Notes under the pieces: model-generated | The model's database searches: none | Told to the model about the DNA's origin: nothing | Seen by the model: only the letters and a program-made list of their open reading frames with translations | Assembly: GCA_002412705.1 (NCBI GenBank) | Contig: DHVO01000197.1 | Location: 1 to 7,207 of the forward strand | DNA: 7,207 nt | Source: Bacteroidales bacterium UBA5206 | GTDB taxonomy: Bacteria > Bacteroidota > Bacteroidia > Bacteroidales > Tenuifilaceae | Reading direction: 5' to 3' | Part shown: positions 1 through 6,580 of the stretch, one piece after another | Position numbering within the stretch: position 1 is the stretch's first letter | Layout: the number at the start of each line of letters is the position of its first letter | Translations under genes and position numbers: made by a program

Positions 1-1016
1 CGCCTAAGAAACGGTACGTTTCCACTAACGGTAGAACCATTCAGAATCAACCCCAAATTCGAAGGGATCTGATAAAACGGGAAAAGTACCTTGTGCCCAA
101 CTCGCTTGTTATCTCAAGGGGATGCCCGCATCATTGTGACTTTTGCTATAAGGATGCCTTTTTTAAGGGAGGAGCATCGTTCTATACTCAGCGTGTAGAT
201 GAGATTCTTGCCGAGATATCAAGATTACCCGGAAAGCACCTCTACTTCTTAGACGATCACTTACTTGGTAATCCGAGGTTAGCCACAGAGCTATTCGAGG
301 GCATGCGTGGTATGAACCGTGTTTTTCAGGGGGCTGCTACTGTAAAGTCTATTCTTGAGGGAGATCTAATTGAGAAAGCGGCTCAGGCTGGGCTGCGTAG
401 CCTCTTTGTCGGTTTTGAAACCTTTTCGCCCGAAAACCTGAGGCAGAGCAATAAGAGCCAGAACTTGAAGGCCGACTACGAGCGCGCAGTAAAAAGGCTC
501 CACGATTTAGGCATAATGATAAACGGTAGCTTTGTATTTGGTCTAGATGATGATGGTTCCGATGTGTTTAAACGCACAGTTGATTGGGGTGTAAGTAATG
601 CCATAACCACATCAACCTACCATATTTTAACACCCTATCCAGGAACTCGCTTATTCGATTCCATGCAGCAAAGCGGTCGCTTGCTCACAACCGACTGGGA
701 TTTGTACGATACTCGTCATGTTGTTTACCAATCAAAAGGTCTTACTGCCAAGGAACTGGAGGATGGCTACTGGTGGGCTTACAAGGAGTTTTATAGATGG
801 AGCAATATATTTAAGGCATCCTTTGCGCACGATTCGTTTCAGCATCAGCTAAAGCATCTGTTCTACACCGGGGGATGGAAAAAATTTGAGGAGTTTTGGA
901 ATATTGTTATCAATACTGGCGGCTTAAAGCGTATGCTTCCCTTGCTAGAGCTATTACTATGCGAGGTTGAAACCAAAAAAGCAGATAGTAAAGATGTGGC
1001 AATGCTTGTTCGCTAA
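1..1016 (+). CDS. B12-binding-type radical SAM protein, 5'-truncated by the window edge
   Basis: The reading frame is open from base 3 with no stop, so the gene begins outside the window; the GTG at 93 is an internal valine codon, not a convincing start. About 338 codons are visible. The radical SAM [4Fe-4S] motif CxxxCxxC is encoded at 123-146 (CPHHCDFC), preceded by the RGCP context typical of enzymes carrying an N-terminal cobalamin-binding domain. Further family signatures are a FLDDHLLGN strand, a FVGFET segment, and the late PYPGTRLFD motif followed by TDWDLYDTRHVV. Such proteins cleave S-adenosylmethionine reductively, and many methylate unactivated carbons or rearrange lipids and cofactors; the substrate cannot be read here. 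The B12 domain itself would lie upstream and is inferred. The gene ends in TAA five bases before a long hairpin and is convergent with the next gene. Family is confident; function is open. Confidence 0.88.
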   Translation, partial: PKKRYVSTNGRTIQNQPQIRRDLIKREKYLVPNSLVISRGCPHHCDFCYKDAFFKGGASFYTQRVDEILAEISRLPGKHLYFLDDHLLGNPRLATELFEGMRGMNRVFQGAATVKSILEGDLIEKAAQAGLRSLFVGFETFSPENLRQSNKSQNLKADYERAVKRLHDLGIMINGSFVFGLDDDGSDVFKRTVDWGVSNAITTSTYHILTPYPGTRLFDSMQQSGRLLTTDWDLYDTRHVVYQSKGLTAKELEDGYWWAYKEFYRWSNIFKASFAHDSFQHQLKHLFYTGGWKKFEEFWNIVINTGGLKRMLPLLELLLCEVETKKADSKDVAMLVR

Positions 1017-1020
1017 TTAT

Positions 1021-1070
1021 ATACTTTATTCATTACAAACTCATTGTGTTGAGTTTGTAATGAATAGTAT
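1021..1070. terminator. Long hairpin between convergent genes, likely bidirectional terminator
   Basis: A perfect 16-bp inverted repeat (1028-1043 with 1050-1065) encloses the 6-base loop TTGTGT. Beyond a two-base bulge (1026-1027) the arms pair for five more bases (1021-1025 with 1066-1070), giving 21 pairs. It starts four bases after the stop of the radical SAM gene and lies 24 bases beyond the stop of the opposing lipoprotein gene. The stem is AT-rich and no long T tract follows, so it is not a textbook intrinsic terminator. Its position still favours 3'-end formation or mRNA stabilisation for one or both genes. Confidence 0.65.
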
Positions 1071-1094
1071 TTGAAGTAGATGCAGCGTATTATT

Positions 1095-1709
1095 TTAATT
1101 AAACCAGCATTGTATTTGTTTCGTTTTTGGCGTTCTGTCTTTTCTCTCAATTTCCATATCGGAGAAGGGTAAGAATATTCCTTCGTATGTCATTGCTCCA
1201 ACATAAAAAATCTTTCCCTTATACTTGTATTTAGCTTCAATGTATTCAATACTCTCAATTGTTAGCTCTTTCTCTGTAATGTATTCTTTTAGCTCATTAA
1301 ACGAATCGAAGTAGTGACCAGTAGTTGTTGTTTTAGTATGATAAATAACGTAATAAGTGAATCCTGTTTTAAACTCCTTTTCAGATAGTTCTATTAGTTT
1401 ATATGCCGTTTCTAACGTTCTGTTTTCTGGGTAAATGCTCACAAGGTCACACAAACCATCATTAATTTTATAAAAAACCTCAACATTCCCTAAAGTTGGA
1501 TGATTCTCATATTCAAAGTACAGTCTATCTATGGTGGAATGTTCTGTGTTAAAATATCCAGGACTCGAATTTTGAATCCTTTCTGGTGTTTTGTTTAAAA
1601 AAGAGGATAATCCTTTAAATCCAAAGCCAATGGGAGTGTCGTTGTTTTTTGTACATCCTCCTATTACAAAGAGCATAATTAAGATTAATGTTAGAGTTCT
1701 GTTTCTCAT
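1095..1709 (-). CDS. Hypothetical lipoprotein of unknown function (204 aa)
   Basis: I do not recognise this protein's family. Starting at the ATG at 1709 gives a clean type II signal peptide: a short basic n-region (MRNR), a hydrophobic core at residues 5-16 and the lipobox IGG-C with Cys19 as the lipidation site. The frame extends upstream to an ATG at 1781, but that adds 24 polar, basic residues in front of the signal and is unlikely. The mature part is about 185 residues, mixed alpha/beta in appearance and rich in Thr, Tyr, Glu and Lys, with alternating strand-like segments such as YKYKGKIFYVGAMTY and one glutamate-rich helix. No catalytic motif is visible. A + strand count over 1141-1620 gives 153 G+C of 480 (about 32%), well below the neighbouring genes (43-50% in lines sampled), suggesting recent acquisition or weak selection. 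It is monocistronic, convergent with the radical SAM gene and divergent from the TPR gene. Outer-membrane or periplasmic anchoring is inferred. Confidence 0.75.
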   Translation of the reverse strand: MRNRTLTLILIMLFVIGGCTKNNDTPIGFGFKGLSSFLNKTPERIQNSSPGYFNTEHSTIDRLYFEYENHPTLGNVEVFYKINDGLCDLVSIYPENRTLETAYKLIELSEKEFKTGFTYYVIYHTKTTTTGHYFDSFNELKEYITEKELTIESIEYIEAKYKYKGKIFYVGAMTYEGIFLPFSDMEIERKDRTPKTKQIQCWFN

Positions 1710-1743
1710 AATTTGTTTATCTGTTTTAGTGTGAAATTGAAAT

Positions 1744-1751
1744 GAAAAATA
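1744..1751 (-). promoter_or_regulatory. Weak -7 promoter candidate for the lipoprotein gene
   Basis: On the minus strand this reads TATTTTTC, matching seven of the eight positions of the Bacteroidota -7 element TAnnTTTG. It lies 34 bases before the ATG at 1709, a sensible leader length for the shorter start, and it would fall inside the coding region if the longer start at 1781 were used. I see no clear TTTG -33 element. In such AT-rich DNA chance matches are common. Confidence 0.25.
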
Positions 1752-1851
1752 CTTTTTAATTATCTCTGTAAAATTAGGCATTTGGGGTGCTTTGTGTTCT
1801 TGTGCAAATGGAGTGAAACAATATTTTAATATTAATTAAGGTTAGGATTTT

Positions 1852-1859
1852 TATCTTTA
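1852..1859 (+). promoter_or_regulatory. -7 promoter candidate for the TPR lipoprotein gene
   Basis: TATCTTTA matches the Bacteroidota -7 consensus TAnnTTTG except at the last base, 26 bases upstream of the ATG at 1886. The stretch at 1821-1840 before it is almost pure A+T, and no clear TTTG -33 box is visible. The following leader is purine-rich but has no Shine-Dalgarno sequence, as is usual in this phylum. Confidence 0.35.
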
Positions 1860-1885
1860 CCGCCTTTAACAGAAAAAAATAGGTG

Positions 1886-2782
1886 ATGAAGTTTTTTACA
1901 ACAACAAAAGTTGCACTTGTTATGCTGGTTGCGATTTTTACCAGCTGTGCGGTTTCTACTAAAACAAAGCAGCTAAACACCCAAGCCAATACGGCATTGC
2001 AAGCGGGCGACTACGCTAAGGCATTGGACTCGTATGAGGAGATTATTACTTTGGCTGAGTCCAATGGCAAGCAAGCAAAACCACAGGTTTACCAAAGTGC
2101 TGGGGTTGCAGCTTGGAACCTAAAGCAACCCGATAAGGCCATTTCCTATCTGGAAAAGGTTAAGCAGAACGATGGAGCTGTAGCCGAAACGTTCTCTACT
2201 CTAGCCAAAGCCTATAAAGAGATAGATAACCTTTCTAAGGAGATCAATCATCTTGAGGCTTACGTGGAGCGATACCCTACAGGAGTAGAGATGGGAGAGA
2301 TGCGCTCAATGCTCTTTTTGGCCTACGTAGAAAGCGAAAACTGGGAACCAGCAGCTAATCTTTGGCCTACTCTGGACGACGCGGCAAAGGAGCAGGAGCC
2401 ATACTTAACGGGCTATTTAAAGGTTAATAGGAAGTTAGAAAAAGCATCGCTGTGCGATGAGCTGGCAAGCAAGCTAATTAAGCTTTATAAGAATAACCTT
2501 GAAGCGTTGGAGTACTTAGCCGATAAGCATTATTGGTTGGCTGAGAATAGCTATTTAAGCGAGATGAAGGCCTACGAGAAGAACAGAACTAACAAGCAGT
2601 ACAAGCAGCTTTTAGCAGCATTTAAAGTTGCCAACGCAAACTACAAAACATCTCGCGATTACTACGAGAAGTTGTACAAGCTATCGCCACAGTCCAGCTA
2701 TGCAAACTTTTTGGGCAATATATACACTCGCCTAGAGAATAAAACCAAAGCAGCATACTACTATAAGCTTTCAAAGAAGTAA
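1886..2782 (+). CDS. TPR-repeat lipoprotein (298 aa)
   Basis: Starting at the ATG at 1886 (a GTG lies directly before it at 1883) gives a signal peptide with Lys2 and Lys8, a hydrophobic stretch at residues 9-18 and a lipobox ending FTS-C, Cys21 being the lipidation site. The rest is helical tetratricopeptide repeat: one repeat at about 34-61 (ALQAGDYAKALDSYEEI), a second at about 66-96 (AAWNLKQPDKAISYLEKV), a third, degenerate one at 99-131, helices at about 140-170 and 185-222, and a further repeat pair at 245-298 ending AAYYYKLSKK. TPR lipoproteins act as scaffolds on the periplasmic side of the envelope, but nothing here identifies a partner. The gene is a single transcription unit, divergent from the AT-rich lipoprotein gene and convergent with the mmd operon, with two hairpins after its stop. 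Its G+C (26 of 60 in one sampled line) matches the core genes. TPR and lipoprotein calls are firm; the role is unknown. Confidence 0.85.
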   Translation: MKFFTTTKVALVMLVAIFTSCAVSTKTKQLNTQANTALQAGDYAKALDSYEEIITLAESNGKQAKPQVYQSAGVAAWNLKQPDKAISYLEKVKQNDGAVAETFSTLAKAYKEIDNLSKEINHLEAYVERYPTGVEMGEMRSMLFLAYVESENWEPAANLWPTLDDAAKEQEPYLTGYLKVNRKLEKASLCDELASKLIKLYKNNLEALEYLADKHYWLAENSYLSEMKAYEKNRTNKQYKQLLAAFKVANANYKTSRDYYEKLYKLSPQSSYANFLGNIYTRLENKTKAAYYYKLSKK

Positions 2783-2797
2783 AAATATTTACTGCAC

Positions 2798-2825
2798 TAT
2801 TTCAGATGCCTTAACATTTGAAATA
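2798..2825 (+). other. Hairpin in the 3' untranslated region of the TPR gene
   Basis: Bases 2798-2808 pair with 2815-2825 over 11 positions around the 6-base loop CCTTAA. Ten pairs are Watson-Crick and one, 2805 with 2818, is a G-U wobble in the + transcript; the minus transcript would have an A-C mismatch there. It sits 15 bases after the TPR stop and 15 bases before the strong terminator. It may stabilise the mRNA end, or it may be a chance fold in AT-rich sequence. Confidence 0.4.
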
Positions 2826-2840
2826 CGGTAACAGCATAAA

Positions 2841-2877
2841 ACAAAAAATCCAGAGCAAACTGCTCTGGATTTTTTGT
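2841..2877. terminator. Strong bidirectional intrinsic terminator
   Basis: A perfect 17-bp inverted repeat (2841-2857 with 2861-2877) closes a 3-base loop AAC. The inner stem TCCAGAGCA/TGCTCTGGA is moderately GC-rich, and the outer part is A6 on one side and T6 on the other. Both the rightward transcript of the TPR gene and the leftward transcript of the mmd operon therefore meet a stable stem followed by a U run. It lies 17 bases beyond the mmdB stop. Confidence 0.93.
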
Positions 2878-2893
2878 AATGTGAAGTATCTAT

Positions 2894-4099
2894 TTAGTAT
2901 AGGAAGCTAAGCAGAATACCCGCAGCAACCGCACTACCAATAACCCCAGCAACGTTTGGTGCCATGGCATGCATTAGTAGGTGGTTGGTTTTATCGTACT
3001 CCAAACCAATTACCTGTGAAATACGAGCGCTATCGGGTACCGCAGAAACCCCAGCGTTACCAATTAGAGGATTAATTTTGTTACCTTCTTTTAGGAACAG
3101 GTTCATGAACTTAACAAACAGAATACCTGCAGAAGTTGCAATGATGAACGAAACAGCACCTAATCCAAAGATGTAAACAGACTTAGGGGTAAGGAATCCT
3201 TGGTTAACAAGTTCCCCTGTTATTGGGTTCTCAACCATTCTTACTGCTTGAGTAGAAGCACCTACAGTTAAGCCAAGAAGGATGGTTACAATATCAATAA
3301 GAGGTCCTTTTGCTGTATCAGCCAAACGCTTGGTTACACCGCTTTCCTTAAGTAGGTTACCAAAGAATAGCATACCCAATAGAGGCAAACCGCTAGGTAC
3401 AACAAACAGGGTAAGTAGTAAACCAATAATTGGGAATAGTACTTTCTCTAGTTTGCTTACAGTACGTGGAGGTTTCATTCTAATAAGTCTCTCCTTTGGA
3501 GTGGTGAATAGTCTCATTAAAGGAGGCTGAATTACAGGAACAAGAGCCATGTAAGAGTATGCAGAAACTGCAATTGCACCCATTAAGTGTGGAGCTAGTT
3601 TAGATGAGATAAAGATAGCAGTTGGACCATCAGCACCTCCAATGATACCAATAGCACCAGCCTCAGCACCTGTAAACACACCTGTAGCAAGAGCAATAGC
3701 GTATGCACCAAAAATACCAAACTGAGCCGCAGCACCAATAAGAATTAGCCTTGGGTTTGATATTAGCGCAGAGAAGTCCGTCATAGCTCCAATCCCCAGG
3801 AATATTAATGGTGGGTAAAACCCTTTCACTACCCCTAGGTATAAGTAGCTCATTACGGAGCCTTGTTCGTAAATACCAATCTGTAAACCTTCGGTAAAAG
3901 GAATGTTTCCTAGTATAATACCAAAGCCGATTGGAACAAGTAGAAGTGGCTCAAAATCTTTAGCAATGGCAAGGTAAATGAACAGTAATCCAACAAGGAT
4001 CATTATTCCATGCCCCATTGTAAAGTTGGCAAAGCCAGTGTAGTACCAGAATTGAGCCAAGTGGTCGAATAGAAAGCTAATAAATCCTTCTCCTCCCAT
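2894..4099 (-). CDS. mmdB: Methylmalonyl-CoA decarboxylase beta subunit, Na+-pumping carboxybiotin decarboxylase (401 aa)
   Basis: This is the integral membrane subunit of the OadB/MmdB/GcdB family. It decarboxylates carboxybiotin presented by the biotin carrier and couples this to Na+ export across the inner membrane. The protein is almost wholly hydrophobic helices. The re-entrant motif GGADGPTAIF places Asp157 where Klebsiella OadB has the essential Asp203; Tyr183 (AYSYMALVP) fits Tyr229. The second conserved block NPLIGNAGVS gives Asn343, Gly347 and Ser352, fitting Asn373, Gly377 and Ser382 of the Na+ path. All five residues are kept, so the pump should work. Family homologues share the opening MGHGIMILVGLLFIYLAI and FEPLLLVPIGFG. 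It is the last gene of the operon: its ATG comes three bases after the mmdC stop, pointing to translational coupling, and a terminator follows. Substrate assignment (methylmalonyl-CoA rather than oxaloacetate or glutaconyl-CoA) rests on the neighbouring mmdA and mce. Confidence 0.95.
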   Translation of the reverse strand: MGGEGFISFLFDHLAQFWYYTGFANFTMGHGIMILVGLLFIYLAIAKDFEPLLLVPIGFGIILGNIPFTEGLQIGIYEQGSVMSYLYLGVVKGFYPPLIFLGIGAMTDFSALISNPRLILIGAAAQFGIFGAYAIALATGVFTGAEAGAIGIIGGADGPTAIFISSKLAPHLMGAIAVSAYSYMALVPVIQPPLMRLFTTPKERLIRMKPPRTVSKLEKVLFPIIGLLLTLFVVPSGLPLLGMLFFGNLLKESGVTKRLADTAKGPLIDIVTILLGLTVGASTQAVRMVENPITGELVNQGFLTPKSVYIFGLGAVSFIIATSAGILFVKFMNLFLKEGNKINPLIGNAGVSAVPDSARISQVIGLEYDKTNHLLMHAMAPNVAGVIGSAVAAGILLSFLY

Positions 4100-4102
4100 G
4101 GC

Positions 4103-4546
4103 TTATTCTCCTATAGTTATAAGAACGTCACCTTCCATTACAGAATCACCCTTGCCAACGCTAAGCTTAACAACCTTTCCGTCCTTATCGGAGTCAATGT
4201 TGTTTTCCATCTTCATAGCCTCAAGGCAAAGCAGCTTTTGTCCTTTCTTAACTACATCACCCTCTTTCACAAAAAGCTCAAGGATAATTCCAGGAAGAGG
4301 TGACTTAATATGTCCTGTACCCTTAGGCGCAGCAGGAGTGCTGGTTTTAGCAACCGATGGATGAGAATCTGTTGATGGTACAGCGGTTGGACGTACTAGT
4401 TTTGGAGTTTTGGTTGGGCTTAACGCTTTATCAACCTCAACCTTATAAACGGTACCGTTTACTTCAACCTCGGCAATGTTATCCTCAACAGATTGAATGT
4501 TTACCTCGTACTGGTTACCGTTAATTGTTAATTTATAGTTTTTCAT
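4103..4546 (-). CDS. mmdC: Biotin carboxyl carrier subunit of the decarboxylase (147 aa)
   Basis: This small soluble subunit carries the biotin that shuttles the carboxyl group from the MmdA active site to MmdB. The C-terminal biotinyl domain (about 79-147) has the canonical EAMKMEN motif with Lys112 as the biotinylation site, and the hairpin-related PLPGIILELFVKEGD segment 29 to 15 residues before it. Residues 41-78 form a Pro/Ala/Ser/Thr-rich flexible linker that lets the domain swing. Residues 1-40 form a small beta-rich N-terminal region (YKLTINGNQYEVNI, VNGTVYKVEV) that probably docks to the complex. Spacing is six bases after the OadG-like gene and three bases before mmdB, so expression is tightly linked. 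A carrier of this layout could equally serve a propionyl-CoA carboxylase or an oxaloacetate decarboxylase; the adjacent mmdB and the lack of a biotin carboxylase gene favour the decarboxylase. Confidence 0.94.
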   Translation of the reverse strand: MKNYKLTINGNQYEVNIQSVEDNIAEVEVNGTVYKVEVDKALSPTKTPKLVRPTAVPSTDSHPSVAKTSTPAAPKGTGHIKSPLPGIILELFVKEGDVVKKGQKLLCLEAMKMENNIDSDKDGKVVKLSVGKGDSVMEGDVLITIGE

Positions 4547-4552
4547 TATTAG

Positions 4553-4972
4553 CTAGCGTTTGATGTGTTTAACTGAAGGAACACTGTTCATAATACCATA
4601 GATTTTTGAGCTCCATGGCGAGTAGTTTTTTCCCATTTTGTTAATGGTTAGCACAGCGCTTTCGTGGTCGTGAATGGCACTTTTGTAAAGATGTAGTGCC
4701 ATTGAAATTGCGGCCATTTCTTCTCCTGTCGTGTTTTCCTGTACAACTTGCCCTTTTTGCTCATCTGCTTTTTTTGCAGGTCTTCTGAAATTGATGCTAT
4801 ATAGCTTGCTTAGGTTATGAAAAACGAAGTAAGCAAAAGCAAGAACACCAATAACAACAGACATCGCAATAATTGACATTCCAACGCCGTATGGGTCTAA
4901 TCTTACAAACTCATCGGCTGCAGAAGAGGTCTTAGCTTGACCTACCGTAGCAATTACAAGTAATAAGTTCAT
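4553..4972 (-). CDS. OadG/MmdD-family small membrane subunit of the decarboxylase (139 aa)
   Basis: This is the accessory gamma/delta subunit of the Na+-translocating decarboxylases, which anchors the soluble carboxyltransferase to the membrane pump and assists assembly. One strong membrane helix lies at about 30-52 (GMSIIAMSVVIGVLAFAYFV), followed by a basic cytoplasmic boundary (NFRRPAKK) and a charged linker. The C-terminal third has the conserved carboxyltransferase-binding pattern: GEEMAAISMALHLY at 83-96, HDHES at 101-105 and YSPWSSKIYG at 117-126. The first ten residues are also hydrophobic and resemble a short signal or second helix, though no basic n-region precedes them. The gene lies 11 bases after mmdA and six before mmdC, with no Shine-Dalgarno sequence. 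These small subunits diverge quickly, so the family is clear from the C-terminal motif and context, while choosing the name mmdD over oadG is by context only. Confidence 0.87.
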   Translation of the reverse strand: MNLLLVIATVGQAKTSSAADEFVRLDPYGVGMSIIAMSVVIGVLAFAYFVFHNLSKLYSINFRRPAKKADEQKGQVVQENTTGEEMAAISMALHLYKSAIHDHESAVLTINKMGKNYSPWSSKIYGIMNSVPSVKHIKR

Positions 4973-4983
4973 AGTTACTTAAA

Positions 4984-6549
4984 TTATAGTGGTAGGTTTG
5001 AGTGCTTTTTAGGAGGATTAACATCCTTCTTTGTAGCAAGTGCTTGTAACGCTCTAATAATGCGGAAACGAGTATTTCTAGGCTCAATTACATCGTCAAT
5101 GTAGCCGAACTTAGCTGCTACGTATGGGTTTGCAAACTTGTCCTTATACTCCTGCTCTTTCTTAAGTAGAAGCTCAACCTTTGCCTTCTCGTCCTCAATA
5201 GAGTCAAGTTCGCGGCTAAGAAGAACCTCAATAGCTCCCTTAGGACCCATAACTGCAATCTCGGCATTTGGCCAAGCGTAGTTAATGTCGCCACGTAGGT
5301 GCTTAGAGCTCATCACATCGTATGCTCCACCGTATGCTTTACGTAGAATAATGGTAATTTTTGGTACAGTAGCCTCACCGTAAGCAAATAGCAGCTTAGC
5401 ACCGTGAACAATAATACCATTGTACTCTTGGTTGGTACCAGGAAGGAATCCAGGAACGTCAACAAGGGTAACCAAAGGAATGTTGAACGCGTCGCAGAAA
5501 CGTACAAAACGAGCTGCTTTACGCGATGCATTTATATCAAGTACACCAGCAAGGTATTTAGGCTGGTTAGCAATAAGACCTACAGAAACACCGTTGAAAC
5601 GAGCAAAACCAGTAATGATGTTAGGTGCGTAGTCGCGCTGAACCTCAAGGTACTCGCCATAGTCAACAATGGCTTCAATAACCTCTTTAACATCGTAAGG
5701 CTTGTTTGCATTCTCTGGGATAATCTCGTTAAGAGAGTCCTCTAGGCGATCGATAGGATCGTCGCAAGGTGCAATAGGTGCCTCTTCTAGGTTGTTTTGT
5801 GGTAGGTAGCTAAGTAGCTTGCGGATAAGTAGGATACCCTCTTCCTCATTCTCGGCTACAAAGTGCGCAACACCCGATTTGGTAGAGTGAACACCTGCTC
5901 CACCAAGTTCCTCTGATGTTACCGTTTCGTTGGTAACGGTTTTAACAACCTTTGGTCCAGTTACAAACATGTAGCTGGTATTCTTGGTCATGATGATAAA
6001 GTCGGTAAGCGCAGGGCTGTAAACGGCGCCACCAGCACAAGGACCAAAAATAGCTGAGATTTGAGGGATAACTCCAGAAGCCATAATGTTACGCTGGAAA
6101 ATCTCTGCGTATCCACCTAGACTCTTTACACCTTCCTGAATACGTGCTCCACCTGAATCGTTGATACCAATAACTGGGGCACCAACTTTCATGGCCATAT
6201 CCATAACCTTGCAGATTTTTGCTGCAAACATTTCAGAAAGTGAACCGCCAAAAACGGTAAAATCCTGCGAGAACAGGAATACCAAGCGACCATCAATGGT
6301 ACCGTAGCCGGTAACAACTCCGTCCGATAGGTACGTCTCTTTCTCCAAACCAAAATCGATACAACGGTGCGAAACGAACATGTCAAACTCTTCGAAGCTT
6401 CCTTCGTCAAGCATCATTTCAATACGTTCGCGCGCAGTGAATTTTCCCTTTTTGTGTTGGGCTTCAATACGCTTTTCTCCTCCACCAAGCTTGGCTCTTT
6501 CGCGAAGAGAGATAAGCTCCTGAATTTTTTGTTCCTGGATGCTACTCAT
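4984..6549 (-). CDS. mmdA: Methylmalonyl-CoA decarboxylase alpha subunit, carboxyltransferase (521 aa)
   Basis: This biotin-dependent carboxyltransferase of the PccB/MmdA family moves the carboxyl group from (S)-methylmalonyl-CoA to biotin on MmdC, releasing propionyl-CoA. Length is normal for the family. Both crotonase-like halves are complete. The N-terminal half has GGSLSEMFAAKI (101-112), NDSGGARIQEG (130-140) and the oxyanion-hole segment GPCAGGAVYSPALTDF (169-184). The C-terminal half has DVPGFLPG (364-371) and the second oxyanion hole RKAYGGAYDVMSS (403-415). Asp411 in AYD occupies the position of Streptomyces PccB Asp422, which is linked to propionyl/methylmalonyl rather than acetyl specificity. 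The C-terminal NP..AA.FGYIDDVIEP..TR block is typical. It follows mce after 31 bases and precedes the OadG-like gene by 11. Alone it could be the beta subunit of a propionyl-CoA carboxylase; the linked membrane decarboxylase points to the Na+-pumping decarboxylase. A dual role is possible. Confidence 0.96.
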   Translation of the reverse strand: MSSIQEQKIQELISLRERAKLGGGEKRIEAQHKKGKFTARERIEMMLDEGSFEEFDMFVSHRCIDFGLEKETYLSDGVVTGYGTIDGRLVFLFSQDFTVFGGSLSEMFAAKICKVMDMAMKVGAPVIGINDSGGARIQEGVKSLGGYAEIFQRNIMASGVIPQISAIFGPCAGGAVYSPALTDFIIMTKNTSYMFVTGPKVVKTVTNETVTSEELGGAGVHSTKSGVAHFVAENEEEGILLIRKLLSYLPQNNLEEAPIAPCDDPIDRLEDSLNEIIPENANKPYDVKEVIEAIVDYGEYLEVQRDYAPNIITGFARFNGVSVGLIANQPKYLAGVLDINASRKAARFVRFCDAFNIPLVTLVDVPGFLPGTNQEYNGIIVHGAKLLFAYGEATVPKITIILRKAYGGAYDVMSSKHLRGDINYAWPNAEIAVMGPKGAIEVLLSRELDSIEDEKAKVELLLKKEQEYKDKFANPYVAAKFGYIDDVIEPRNTRFRIIRALQALATKKDVNPPKKHSNLPL

Positions 6550-6580
6550 TTGTCTGTAATTTTACTGGGGTAAGATTGAA

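Noticed and set aside
93..95. GTG as the start codon of the radical SAM gene
   Set aside because: The frame is open upstream to the window edge and encodes family-like sequence (RRDLIKREKYLVPNS), so this is an internal valine codon.
1710..1781. N-terminal extension of the AT-rich lipoprotein from the ATG at 1781
   Set aside because: It would put 24 polar residues in front of a clean lipoprotein signal peptide, and it contains the only promoter-like element for the gene.
1774..1989. Minus-strand open frame of 71 codons
   Set aside because: It overlaps the start of the TPR gene and both promoter regions, has no recognisable features, and reads antisense to a clear signal peptide.
2964..3530. 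Two short + strand open frames inside mmdB
   Set aside because: They are antisense to strongly conserved mmdB coding sequence and have no family character.
4098..4364. 88-codon + strand open frame over mmdC
   Set aside because: It is antisense to the biotinyl domain, and its Ser/Pro-rich sequence is a shadow of mmdC codons.
5313..5745. Several open frames on both strands within mmdA
   Set aside because: They are shadow frames of a full-length conserved carboxyltransferase.
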